Source: Actinomycetota bacterium
GTDB taxonomy: Bacteria > Actinomycetota > Acidimicrobiia > Acidimicrobiales > Ilumatobacteraceae
Length of the DNA: 18,982 bases
Direction: 5' to 3'
Assembly (NCBI GenBank): GCA_009701105.1
Contig: WLKU01000012.1
Location: forward strand, 1 to 18,982
In this document: positions 1 through 7,034 of the stretch, piece by piece
How positions within the stretch are numbered: the stretch's first letter is position 1
How the letters are laid out: each line of letters opens with the position of its first letter
The notes under the pieces: model-generated
What the model saw: only the letters and a program-made list of their open reading frames with translations
What the model was told of the DNA's origin: nothing
Databases searched by the model: none
Made by a program: the position numbers and the translations under genes

Positions 1-2
1 AT

Positions 3-182
3 GGTGTCGCTTTTTGCAGCAATAGCCACGGTGATGCCTTTCGTTTTCTCGCCGAATTGCGAGAAGTTGAGGTCGCTATCGGTCGGATGACCAACAGCAT
101 CACATCAGAGCAGATAGCCCCAATGGACATATCCACCCTATCGGCGCAAATTGCCCCACCAGACAACTACTCATATAAGTAG
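3..182 (+). CDS. C-terminal tail of an unidentified protein (5' end outside the window)
   Basis: A reading frame is open from the window edge (frame 3) to TAG at 180-182 and encodes about 59 residues. It contains a probable helical stretch (FRFLAELREVEVAIGRM) and ends in NYSYK. It stops 11 bases before the ribE start on the same strand, so it is probably the gene upstream of ribE in one transcription unit. I do not recognise the family. It does not look like the end of RibD or ribulose-phosphate epimerase, which often precede ribE. Another frame is open only to 90. The tight spacing favours this frame as the real one. Confidence 0.5.
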   Translation, partial: GVAFCSNSHGDAFRFLAELREVEVAIGRMTNSITSEQIAPMDISTLSAQIAPPDNYSYK

Positions 183-193
183 TGTGAATTGCT

Positions 194-799
194 GTGTTCA
201 CTGGGATCGTCGAAGAACTAGGCACTATTGCCCAACGAGAAGGCAGTCGCCTGCGGGTCAATGCCGCTCTCGCCCTCGAGGGTTCTGGTCTCGGCGCATC
301 AATTGCGGTCAATGGCTGTTGCCTCACCGTTGTGGCTACCGATGGTTCGAGTTGGTGGGATGCCGATGTCAGCGAAGAAACGTACTTGCGCACCAACCTT
401 GGCGCGCTGCATGAAGGAGATGTTGTCAACCTTGAGCGACCGATGGCGCTTGGTGATCGATTGGGCGGACACATGGTGCTCGGTCATGTCGATGCTGTTG
501 GCCACGTTGTGTCCCCCGCTCCAGATTTAGTGATTCGCATTCCTCGTGACTTGATGCACCTCATTGTCGAAAAAGGTTCGGTCACTGTTGATGGAATTTC
601 GCTCACCGCATTTGAGCTCACCGCCGACACGTTTCGCGTTGCAGTGATTCCACACACTTGTGCAGTTACGACATTGGGCGTGCGCAAATCTGGTGATGCA
701 GTCAACATCGAGATGGACGTACTCGCAAAGCATGTTGCAAAACTTGTTGAACCACACACAGCCAAGCGCTCGTGGTGGCGATCATTGGTAGGAAAATAA
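194..799 (+). CDS. ribE: Riboflavin synthase, alpha subunit
   Basis: This enzyme converts two 6,7-dimethyl-8-ribityllumazine molecules to riboflavin plus 5-amino-6-ribitylamino-uracil in the cytoplasm. The 201-residue length is normal. The protein starts with the family hallmark MFTGIVEELG, which fixes the GTG at 194 as start although no clear Shine-Dalgarno is seen. Two tandem lumazine-binding barrels are visible: residues 1 to about 97 (SIAVNGCCLTV near 36-46, GGHMVLGHVD near 91-100) and about 98-187 (SVTVDGISLTAF near 129-140, then VIPHT). The C-terminal AKHVAKLVE helix mediates trimerisation in the family. The next gene starts on the base after its stop, so the two are probably cotranslated. 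No FMN riboswitch is visible in the short upstream gap, and ribBA and ribH do not follow as they often do. Confidence 0.96.
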   Translation: MFTGIVEELGTIAQREGSRLRVNAALALEGSGLGASIAVNGCCLTVVATDGSSWWDADVSEETYLRTNLGALHEGDVVNLERPMALGDRLGGHMVLGHVDAVGHVVSPAPDLVIRIPRDLMHLIVEKGSVTVDGISLTAFELTADTFRVAVIPHTCAVTTLGVRKSGDAVNIEMDVLAKHVAKLVEPHTAKRSWWRSLVGK

Positions 800-1567
800 A
801 TGGCACGCGATCTTCCACAGCTCCGCGAGAAGATCGACCAAATTGATGCTGCGATTGTTGCACTGCTCGCTCAACGCATGGAAGTGTGCAAAGAAGTCGC
901 CGAAGTAAAAGCTGGAACATCGACTGCGGTAATTCAGCCACAGCGAGTGCGCGAAGTGCTGACGACGCGACGCCAGTGGGCAATCAACAGCGGAGTTGAT
1001 GCCGACTTTGCCGAACAATTGTTTCGCATCGTGCTTTCTGAAACACATCGCATCGAAGTGGCGCATGATCGAGGAAGCGTTGAGCCAGTCAAAATTGCTG
1101 ACACGTTGCTCAGCGCACTCGACACTGTTGCCGTTCGCATCGATCATGTAGTCGTTGCAGTCGTGGATCTTCCATCTGCTTCGGCATTCTTGTCATCAAT
1201 CGGTTTTGCAGTGCGCCCAACCGAAGATGCAGACATCATGACAGCCGATGCCGGTGGCGTCACTGTCGTGCTCGTTGGCCCAGGCAATGACCCTGCCGTT
1301 CGTGCGCACTTGGATGCCCATGGTTCTGGCGTGCAACACATCGCCATCGAAGTACTCAATGCCGGTTTCGTGCAGCAAGCACTCGCAGCAGCCGGCATTC
1401 CCCTGCTGACCGACGTCGTTGTTGATGCAGCAGGTCACGAACAGCTTTTCACGGTTGTCGACCCAGCAACAGGTGTGCAGTTGGGCTTCATCAGTCGCAC
1501 TGGTCATCGCGTGCCCATCAGCGGCCACAACGTGCGAGCGCTCTTTTCTGCCCTTGGCAATACCTAA
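800..1567 (+). CDS. AroQ-type chorismate mutase fused to a VOC (HPPD-like) domain
   Basis: The ATG directly follows the ribE stop, and AGGA at 790-793 lies six bases upstream. Residues 1 to about 88 resemble the AroQ chorismate mutase fold (chorismate to prephenate). R9, R26 and K37 have the spacing of E. coli residues R11, R28 and K39, and LFRIVLSE matches the last helix. At the usual D..RE site the sequence is Q46..R49-V50, so two usual residues are altered. Residues about 112-232 form one vicinal-oxygen-chelate unit (RIDHVVVAV, then HGSGVQHIAIEV, then LFTVVDPATGVQLGF). This is close to the first half of 4-hydroxyphenylpyruvate dioxygenase or to methylmalonyl-CoA epimerase. H116 and H180 are possible metal ligands, but the usual final Glu appears to be G229. 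The conserved tail (SRTGHRVPISGHNVRALFSA) recurs in a detached copy at 5536-5613. A role in aromatic amino-acid metabolism is inferred; catalysis is uncertain. Confidence 0.82.
   Translation: MARDLPQLREKIDQIDAAIVALLAQRMEVCKEVAEVKAGTSTAVIQPQRVREVLTTRRQWAINSGVDADFAEQLFRIVLSETHRIEVAHDRGSVEPVKIADTLLSALDTVAVRIDHVVVAVVDLPSASAFLSSIGFAVRPTEDADIMTADAGGVTVVLVGPGNDPAVRAHLDAHGSGVQHIAIEVLNAGFVQQALAAAGIPLLTDVVVDAAGHEQLFTVVDPATGVQLGFISRTGHRVPISGHNVRALFSALGNT
1490..1567 (+). repeat. Left copy of 78-bp direct repeat (3' end of chorismate mutase-VOC gene)
   Basis: The last 26 codons of the fusion gene, including its stop, match 5536-5613 at 68 of 78 positions by direct reading, with no gaps. Both copies lie on the same strand and bracket the amine oxidase/permease islet. 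This is the layout left when foreign DNA enters at the 3' end of a gene and supplies a replacement end. Confidence 0.85.
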
Positions 1568-1589
1568 CGTCCGAAGTACTCAACGGTTT

Positions 1590-2951
1590 TTAGGCGTTAC
1601 GCGCTGCCGCTCTTGCGGCACGTCGTGCTGCAAGCTCCTCTGCCTCACGTTTTTCCAGTCGCGGCACATATAGGAATACGTACAGCGCAACCATCCCAGC
1701 GATAACTGCCAAAGTGATGAGTGGCGTTGCACTCGTTTCTTTACCAACTGTGGTGCTGCTGACAACTGCCAAAAACCCAAACAGAACCATGATCGCTATT
1801 GCAACTGGCCGACCTCCCAACAATTTAAATGGCCGGTCGACATCTGCTTGACGCTTCCTCAGGCGGAAAACCACAAACGCCGCCGTGGCATAAATCATCA
1901 TTTCAAGAGCCGCACACATTGAAACGATCATTGTCCATGCACCTGTAATAGCAACAACGACTGCAAGAACCAACGAAGAGACCCCAAGCAAAATGACTGG
2001 CACCACTGGAACCGCATGATCATTAAGAGTTGTCAGTGACCTTGGCAATTTCCCTTCGCGTGCTACCGCATACATGAATCGAGACAGTGTTACGAAGCCG
2101 CCATTGAATGTGTTCACCGCTGTTAACGCGGTTACAGCAAGCATCAGCAACATTCCCACGTTGCCCATCGTCTGTTCTGCCACTAACAACTGTGGATAGG
2201 CCGATGCGCGACCATCCACACCAAGATTCAGGCCCATCGCAACAGCAAAAATTGACTGACTCACTGCAAGCACAAATATCGCGATGAACATTGCCCGCGG
2301 GATAATTTTGGGCTTTACAACTTCTTCAGAGTTTGTTGTTACCCACTCGAATGCGGTGTACAAGAAAATTCCAAGAATCAATGCTTGGAGCGGAGAACCA
2401 CCACCAATCAGCTTCGGCGGTGTTGGTCCTCGCTTAACAATTGCCGTAATCCCAATTCCGATACTTGCCAGAACGACAATTGACGTAACTATTTTTTCAA
2501 GAGATCCAGCAAGTTTGATTCCTCTTAGATTCAAAATGGTTGCAAGAACCAAAAGCAGCGCCACGTACACCACGGCGAGCACCCTTCCGTTGCCAAAGGC
2601 ATAAGCCATTGCTTCACCAATGATGAATGCATCTGCAGCAATAACCAGCACAATTGCCGTCATATACGTAAGCGTGATGATGAGGGCAAGACGATCATTC
2701 ATGGCTCGAGCCATCCACAACCGAATGCCTGCAGCGGTCGGATAAATACCATCAAGTTCGGAAAAACATGCCCGCACTCCAAGGATCAATACTCCTCCGG
2801 CCAAAACCGCAACCCACGCGAAAGGACCACTGATGTAATCCAACATCTGTGCCATACCCAAAAAATTCAAGGCGGCAAATGCAAGCCCGGTCGAAATCGC
2901 TGATGCACCACCTAGCGAAAGCGATCTACTCAGTGTCTGTTGCTCATTCAT
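1590..2951 (-). CDS. APC-superfamily amino acid/amine permease
   Basis: This is an inner-membrane transporter of about 453 residues with roughly 12 hydrophobic segments. It belongs to the amino acid-polyamine-organocation type. The N-terminal region (SLGGASAISTGLAFAALNF, then a GPFAWVAVLAGG helix) and a central FLYTAFEWVTTNSEEVVKP segment fit APC helices 1-2 and 6-7. A charged Arg/Ala/Glu-rich cytoplasmic tail closes the protein. It starts at ATG 2951, 15 bases after the SCP2-like gene, as the last gene of the amine oxidase operon. The pairing with a flavin amine oxidase suggests it imports the amine that the oxidase degrades. The substrate cannot be read from sequence. Its stop lies 22 bases from the convergent chorismate mutase-VOC stop. 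Confidence 0.85.
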   Translation of the reverse strand: MNEQQTLSRSLSLGGASAISTGLAFAALNFLGMAQMLDYISGPFAWVAVLAGGVLILGVRACFSELDGIYPTAAGIRLWMARAMNDRLALIITLTYMTAIVLVIAADAFIIGEAMAYAFGNGRVLAVVYVALLLVLATILNLRGIKLAGSLEKIVTSIVVLASIGIGITAIVKRGPTPPKLIGGGSPLQALILGIFLYTAFEWVTTNSEEVVKPKIIPRAMFIAIFVLAVSQSIFAVAMGLNLGVDGRASAYPQLLVAEQTMGNVGMLLMLAVTALTAVNTFNGGFVTLSRFMYAVAREGKLPRSLTTLNDHAVPVVPVILLGVSSLVLAVVVAITGAWTMIVSMCAALEMMIYATAAFVVFRLRKRQADVDRPFKLLGGRPVAIAIMVLFGFLAVVSSTTVGKETSATPLITLAVIAGMVALYVFLYVPRLEKREAEELAARRAARAAARNA

Positions 2952-2966
2952 ATTCTTTGCTCACTT

Positions 2967-3347
2967 TCATTGGTTGAGAAATATAAACATCGCCATTGCG
3001 TCAAGTCGCATGACATCATCAGCTCTGCCTTGAGTTTTAATTGCGCCTTGCATGTAGTTAGAAACTGGGTTTGCATCGCCCCAAAATATTTCTGCTAAGT
3101 CAAAACTTTGACCGCGCACGATGAGGTCTGGAACATTTTCGAGGCCCAACACCAATGGCTGAGACTGACCATTTTTAACAATGTAGGTGAATACTGCACC
3201 ATCAACGTCAACAGCTTGAATATGAATTCGACATGTCCAATTAGCAAGCGTCTTTCGAGCTCGCGGACTCGCATTGGCGCGATCTACGTATTCGCGTAAT
3301 GCTTGCTCTAATTCTTCTGCAGAAATTTGTTCTTTTTCGTCACTCAC
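2967..3347 (-). CDS. SCP2-like (sterol carrier protein fold) small protein
   Basis: This is a soluble 126-residue protein with no signal peptide. The second half fits the SCP2 fold: a VFTYIVKNGQSQPLVLG strand pair, PDLIVRGQSFDLAEIFWGDANP, and the terminal helix SNYMQGAIKTQGRADDVMRLD. SCP2 domains bind lipids or other hydrophobic ligands in a tunnel. The GTG start overlaps the amine oxidase stop by four bases (GTGA), so translation is coupled. Its position between an oxidase and a permease suggests a carrier or accessory role for a hydrophobic amine or its aldehyde product, which is inference. It is more AT-rich than the housekeeping genes. SCP2 assignment is fairly confident; function is unknown. 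Confidence 0.7.
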   Translation of the reverse strand: MSDEKEQISAEELEQALREYVDRANASPRARKTLANWTCRIHIQAVDVDGAVFTYIVKNGQSQPLVLGLENVPDLIVRGQSFDLAEIFWGDANPVSNYMQGAIKTQGRADDVMRLDAMAMFIFLNQ

Positions 3348-4711
3348 TTCATTATCCCCTCGCGACTCAGTGAGGATAAAACTTCTTCAGCTGCATCCTC
3401 CCCTGAACGAATCGCTCCGTCCATGTAACCGTTCCAAATGATTGCGGTTTCAGTTCCCGCCCAGTGAATAACACCCACTGGCTCGCGAAGCAGTGGCCCA
3501 AGAGTGGACCATGTACCTGGGGTCATCATTCCCACGTAAGCACCGCGTGAATACTCCTCCTCAATCCAAGCCTTTTCGTAATAAGCAATTGGATTTGCGG
3601 CCTGCTCACCCAGCAGACGCACCAAATCTGCAATAACTTCCGCTTTTCGATCTTCGTACGACATTTGTGTCGCAATTCTTCCCAAATGAGAATCCATAAA
3701 CCCAACGATGACTCCCTCAGATCGGTCTGGATGACTCTGATCAAAGGTGATCTGGACCTTCCCTGTGTCGGATGTGATGTGACCGCTCAATCCAGACTCT
3801 CGCCAAAATGGACTCGAATAGACGACGTGCACTTTAAGTACGGATCCCATAAACGATCGCTGCGTCAACTGGTCGCGGACACCACTCATTGGTGGTGAAT
3901 AACGAATCCGCCCTGCAAGCACAAGAGGAATTGCGACTATCACTCTCTTTGCAGCAATCGAACCGTGTTCATGATGAATCACGGCACCACTATCACTGTG
4001 GTCAATTCGCACAACAGGAGAATTGAGCCGCAGTCGATCACCCAATTGTTGTGCGAGACGATTAGAAATTTCTTGTGCCCCTAACGAGACACGAGTTTCC
4101 TGTGCACTGTTGATTGTTCCAATCATTTTTTCTACTCCACCGCCCGAGCGGAAATAAAACAATGCATGCAATAGCGAAATCTCGCCAGGCTCGGCAGGAA
4201 AAAGCGCTCGGCAAAGCGTACGAATCCAGTCTTTTGCTCCATCGCAATACTGTTGAGATGCGATCCATGTTTCCACTGTCATCGAGTCAAGAATGGAAGC
4301 ATGCGGATGATTCCATGGCGCACTTGGATCGATCTCCATTGCCTTTGAAGTCAGTTCAACCATCGCATCGACAAGATCTGCGGCTTGCATTGGGTCACCT
4401 GTAGGAATTGCGCCGTGATAACGAAGATGAGTTCCATGTGAGTACTGCAGATTTTCGCCATCGCTGTATTGGGTAAACGTTTCTAGACCTAATTCATTGA
4501 TTAGTGCCAAAACACGATCTTGAGTTGGGCCGACCCATTGCCCTCCATGTTCAACGAGAGTTCCCCCACTTTCAACGACGGAATGTGTGCGTCCACCAAC
4601 ACGATCGCGAGCTTCGAGGAGAATGACGGAAATTCCTTTCCGCATCAATTCTCGGGTTGCGGTAAGGCCGGCTAGCCCCGCACCGATGACGATTACGTCA
4701 GTTGACTCCAC
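3344..4711 (-). CDS. Flavin monoamine oxidase family protein
   Basis: This is an FAD-dependent oxidase that typically converts an amine plus O2 to an aldehyde, ammonia and H2O2. The chosen GTG start at 4711 gives about 455 residues and has GGGGA five bases upstream. A TTG at 4723 would add four residues. Visible motifs are the dinucleotide-binding fold VIVIGAGLAGLTATREL at the N-terminus, LLEARDRVGGRTHSV about 20 residues later, EHGGQWVGPTQDR, and the C-terminal FAD motif HWAGTETAIIWNGYMDGAIRSGE. There is no Cys at the position used for covalent FAD in mammalian MAO, so the flavin should be non-covalent, as in bacterial putrescine and tyramine oxidases. It is the first gene of an operon with the SCP2-like gene and the permease, and it faces a divergent TetR gene across a palindrome. 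Family is certain; the substrate is not. Confidence 0.93.
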   Translation of the reverse strand: MESTDVIVIGAGLAGLTATRELMRKGISVILLEARDRVGGRTHSVVESGGTLVEHGGQWVGPTQDRVLALINELGLETFTQYSDGENLQYSHGTHLRYHGAIPTGDPMQAADLVDAMVELTSKAMEIDPSAPWNHPHASILDSMTVETWIASQQYCDGAKDWIRTLCRALFPAEPGEISLLHALFYFRSGGGVEKMIGTINSAQETRVSLGAQEISNRLAQQLGDRLRLNSPVVRIDHSDSGAVIHHEHGSIAAKRVIVAIPLVLAGRIRYSPPMSGVRDQLTQRSFMGSVLKVHVVYSSPFWRESGLSGHITSDTGKVQITFDQSHPDRSEGVIVGFMDSHLGRIATQMSYEDRKAEVIADLVRLLGEQAANPIAYYEKAWIEEEYSRGAYVGMMTPGTWSTLGPLLREPVGVIHWAGTETAIIWNGYMDGAIRSGEDAAEEVLSSLSREGIMK

Positions 4712-4730
4712 AGCGATCCCCAATCCACCA

Positions 4731-4760
4731 AATCAACTTGGTCAAATGACCAAGTTGATT
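4731..4760. promoter_or_regulatory. Perfect 30-bp palindrome, probable operator of the TetR regulator
   Basis: Two 14-base arms, AATCAACTTGGTCA and its exact reverse complement, are separated by two bases (AA). The site lies between the divergent TetR and amine oxidase genes. It overlaps -35-like hexamers on both strands: ATGACC at 4746-4751 on plus and TTGACC at 4745-4740 on minus. TetR dimers usually bind such sites and often repress both their own gene and the divergent operon. Confidence 0.8.
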
Positions 4761-4775
4761 GACCAGAACTATACT
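4746..4775 (+). promoter_or_regulatory. Predicted TetR-gene promoter overlapping the palindrome
   Basis: An ATGACC hexamer (4 of 6 matches to the -35 consensus) is followed after 18 bases by TATACT at 4770-4775 (5 of 6 matches to the -10). Transcription would start near 4782, upstream of the chosen GTG at 4821 and downstream of the palindrome. This argues against the ATG at 4746 as the protein start. Confidence 0.45.
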
Positions 4776-4820
4776 GATGGTCCCTCCCCATGTCAAACAG
4801 TGATCGGACGTGTTCAAGCC

Positions 4821-5438
4821 GTGGCTCGAATTAGTGCGCAAGAACGCAGAGAGCAGCTCGTTGAGGCAGCCATCAGGGTGATGTCCAGCGAGGGTCTTGA
4901 ACGCGCCACAACTCGGCGAATCGCAGAAGAAGCAGGAACCACCCAAGGGGTGTTCCATTATGCATTCCAGGACAAAAACGAATTGCTGACCGCGGTGGTC
5001 GGGGCAATAACGCTCGAGATTGAAAAAATTCTCCGCAGATCTGTGGACCCGAAGCAAGGTCTCGCCCAAGCAATCAATGATGCAATCCTTGGCGTTTGGT
5101 CTTACGTGCAACGAGATGATGGTTTGCAGTTGATGCAATACGAACTCACTATTTTTTGTAGAAGAACCGAAGGGTTTGAGTGGCTTGCCGAATGGCAATA
5201 CGCACGATATGCAGCGTCAACACTTGAAATCTTTACTGAATCTTTGCAAGGTCAAAAGCTAAACATCACCCTGCCTGAGCTAACCAATTTCATTGTTGCA
5301 GCAGTAGATGGACTCATCATTCAGTATGAAGTTCTACACGACGTATCACGAACCGAAAATGACATCAGGAATGTAGTCACGGCTGCCTGCGCGCTGGCAG
5401 GAATTTCTCCACCTAAGCGTGTGACATCCCTGTTGTAG
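4821..5438 (+). CDS. TetR-family transcriptional regulator
   Basis: This is a DNA-binding repressor of about 205 residues, the usual TetR length. The N-terminal helix-turn-helix is clear: ISAQERREQLVEAAIRVM, then ATTRRIAEEAGTTQGVFHYAF, then the linking DKNELLTAVV. The C-terminal ligand/dimer domain is divergent and helical. The start was chosen at GTG 4821 because MARISAQERREQL is the typical N-terminus for the family. GTG 4800 and ATG 4746 are in frame, but the latter sits inside the palindrome and promoter. It is divergent from the amine oxidase operon, so it probably controls that operon and itself. The inducer may be the amine or aldehyde, which is inference. The sequence is notably AT-rich (about 40% GC in the 5221-5340 sample). 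Confidence 0.9.
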   Translation: MARISAQERREQLVEAAIRVMSSEGLERATTRRIAEEAGTTQGVFHYAFQDKNELLTAVVGAITLEIEKILRRSVDPKQGLAQAINDAILGVWSYVQRDDGLQLMQYELTIFCRRTEGFEWLAEWQYARYAASTLEIFTESLQGQKLNITLPELTNFIVAAVDGLIIQYEVLHDVSRTENDIRNVVTAACALAGISPPKRVTSLL

Positions 5439-5535
5439 TTTCAGCGGTACTTCTAAATCAGCATTTGCCAAATCGTTGAGAAACGAATCACACAAACAAG
5501 AACACCAGGGTTTTCCTCTGGCCATAGAAGCCTCT
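5439..5535. other. AT-rich spacer with two small hairpins after the TetR gene
   Basis: There is no coding sequence. A stem TCGTT/AACGA with a 4-base loop lies at 5473-5486. A stem CCAGGG-TTTT-CC(T)CTGG with one bulged base lies at 5505-5521. Neither is followed by a T run, so a role as TetR terminator is only possible. The right edge meets the detached repeat at 5536. Confidence 0.3.
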
Positions 5536-5613
5536 ATTAGTCGCACTGGTCATCGCGTCCCCATCAGTGGCCACAATGTGCGAGCACTGTTTTCTGCCCT
5601 CGGCAAACTCTAA
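5536..5613 (+). pseudogene. Detached 3' end of a chorismate mutase-VOC gene (relic; right copy of the repeat)
   Basis: The sequence translates to ISRTGHRVPISGHNVRA, then LFSALGKL and a stop. It aligns without gaps to the last 26 codons of the gene at 800-1567. Ten of 78 bases differ. Seven differences are silent third-position changes, and the other three fall in the final two sense codons. No start, ribosome site or upstream coding part precedes it, so it is not expressed as a gene. The silent-change pattern means the two copies diverged while both were functional coding sequence. They are more likely ends of homologous genes from two lineages than a fresh local duplication. About 20 bases past the stop may also be weakly similar. 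Confidence 0.85.
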
Positions 5614-5741
5614 GTTCGCAGCCAATTAACCGTGTAACACCCCCGCTCTAAAGTTGCGCACAAGTCCTTCCCCCTCATATCGCAATCACTCGTAAACCAA
5701 CCGCTAGATCAACTAGCTCAATCCGGTATAGAGGGGCAACA
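5614..5741. other. Intergenic region upstream of the HNH gene
   Basis: No gene is seen. An inverted repeat GCTAG-atcaa-CTAGC lies at 5703-5717, 25 bases before the HNH start, and could be an operator. TATAGA at 5727-5732 resembles a -10 but overlaps the ribosome site AGAGGGG (5730-5736), so the real promoter is probably further upstream and I cannot place it. Confidence 0.3.
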
Positions 5742-7019
5742 ATGCAGACTGCATACGACGTCTTTCATGGCGCGCCGTCAGACATTTCTTCAAGTATCGA
5801 TTACCTCGATGCGTTTCATACCGACTCCAGCACCGAGCCACAGGTGCGCCTGGCACTTACTCATGTCGCTTCCATGCAATCCTGGCTCGACCACCACAAA
5901 GTGCAATTAACTCGTCAATTGTTGGCACTTGCATCAACCACTCCATCCATTGTCCCCCAACAAGTGCTCGCAAGCATCGGCAACATCACTCGTACCGAAG
6001 CATTCCGCGAGGTCAATCGCGCCAATACATTGCGGCAGTTCCCTAGTCTCGAGCAGGCATTTGTAGACGGTCGAATTTCTTCGGCCCACATCGATGCCAT
6101 CACGCGAATTGCCTTTCATCTCGACGATTCTGCGCGCCAACAACTCACCGACCGAGGGGCATGGATCAACACCATTGCTACTCACGCGACTCCCGACAAT
6201 TTTGCCCGTGCATTAAAGAGCGAAGTTGCTCGCATCCACAATGACGATGGTGTGAGTGTTCTCGAGCGCCAGCGCACCGACATCACCCTCAAGCATTGGG
6301 TCGACCGTGAATCAGGCATGTTTTGTGTTAACGGTCGACTCGATCCAGAGAGTGGTCTGCGCTTCATTGGCCGGCTCGACAACACTGTCGAACAGCTCTT
6401 TCACGCAGCGGTGCCAACCAACTGCCCCACCGACGACCGCAAGCACGGTCATCTTGCAGCACTTGCGCTTGTTGCACTCGTCGACGGATCCGCTCTCTCG
6501 AGTTCATCACCCAACTCACGGGCCGAAGTTTCTGTGGTCATCGATTTGCATACGCTCACCCATGGCTTGCACGACAAGTCAGTGATTCACACAGGTCATG
6601 ATGTCGAGTTGCCGATCGAGACAATTCGGCGCATGGCGTGTGAAGCCGAGATCATTCCTGTTGTACTCGACTCAAAGGGTGTTGTGCTCGACATCGGTCG
6701 CGCCTCGCGACTCGCCACTCGCTACCAGCGCAAGGCGCTCGAGGTCATGTACCCAACATGCGCCATCGCGCATTGCAATGTCCCCAATGCCCAATGCCAG
6801 CCGCACCACATTCGTTATTGGCGCGATGATGGCACCACCGACATGCACAATCTCATACCCCTGTGCCCCGAGCACCATCGCTGTGTGCATGAAGGCGGTT
6901 GGAAGTTGTCACTGCATGGCGAGTCTCGCCAACTCTGCGTCACCTATCCCGACGGCAGGTCGCTCACTTCGTCACCGACCGATACAGCGCGGAAGGATTT
7001 GTTGTATGACATATCGTGA
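5742..7019 (+). CDS. DUF222-type HNH endonuclease domain protein
   Basis: The protein has 425 residues and starts at ATG 5742 behind a strong ribosome site (AGAGGGG, 5 bases upstream). Residues about 30-330 form the helical DUF222 region common in actinobacterial 13E12-repeat-like proteins. The C-terminus carries an HNH nuclease motif. C340 and C345, then C375 and H378, look like a structural zinc set, while PHHI (355-356), HNL (N370) and EHHR (378-379) are the HNH core. HNH proteins of this class nick or cut DNA, but their biological role is unknown; they are multi-copy in many actinobacteria and may be mobile or DNA-repair associated. The gene lies just right of the islet scar, and a toxin-antitoxin pair follows 13 bases after its stop. 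GC content is ordinary for the window. Confidence 0.88.
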   Translation: MQTAYDVFHGAPSDISSSIDYLDAFHTDSSTEPQVRLALTHVASMQSWLDHHKVQLTRQLLALASTTPSIVPQQVLASIGNITRTEAFREVNRANTLRQFPSLEQAFVDGRISSAHIDAITRIAFHLDDSARQQLTDRGAWINTIATHATPDNFARALKSEVARIHNDDGVSVLERQRTDITLKHWVDRESGMFCVNGRLDPESGLRFIGRLDNTVEQLFHAAVPTNCPTDDRKHGHLAALALVALVDGSALSSSSPNSRAEVSVVIDLHTLTHGLHDKSVIHTGHDVELPIETIRRMACEAEIIPVVLDSKGVVLDIGRASRLATRYQRKALEVMYPTCAIAHCNVPNAQCQPHHIRYWRDDGTTDMHNLIPLCPEHHRCVHEGGWKLSLHGESRQLCVTYPDGRSLTSSPTDTARKDLLYDIS

Positions 7020-7034
7020 TACACTGATCTGTAT
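7019..7034. promoter_or_regulatory. Short inverted repeat at the antitoxin start (possible autoregulatory operator)
   Basis: ATACA-ctgatc-TGTAT overlaps the last base of the HNH stop and the first bases of the antitoxin ATG. Type II antitoxins commonly bind palindromes at their own start. The arms are only five bases, so chance is possible. Confidence 0.35.

Larger units (their letters stand above)
1568..5535. mobile_element. Putative horizontally acquired islet (amine uptake and oxidation) between direct repeats
   Basis: This 4-kb stretch holds the permease, SCP2-like, amine oxidase and TetR genes. It is bounded on the left by the intact end of the chorismate mutase-VOC gene and on the right by a detached copy of that end. 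Hand counts on samples give about 44% GC at 3001-3240 and 40% at 5221-5340, against about 56% at 301-480 in ribE. No integrase, transposase or terminal inverted repeats are visible. Homologous exchange with a related strain is therefore as likely as site-specific integration. The label is an inference. Confidence 0.45.

Noticed and set aside
183..193. FMN riboswitch before ribE
   Set aside because: Only 11 bases separate ribE from the preceding frame, too short for the element.
4587..4820. Longer TetR start at 4587 or 4746
   Set aside because: The upstream part is antisense to the amine oxidase start and runs through the palindrome and promoter. The typical TetR N-terminus begins near 4821.
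5505..5521. Strong intrinsic terminator after the TetR gene
   Set aside because: The hairpin has a bulged base and no T run on either strand.
6598..7032. Upstream extension of the antitoxin frame
   Set aside because: It is a shifted frame inside the HNH gene with no family features. The RHH-like protein starts at ATG 7033.
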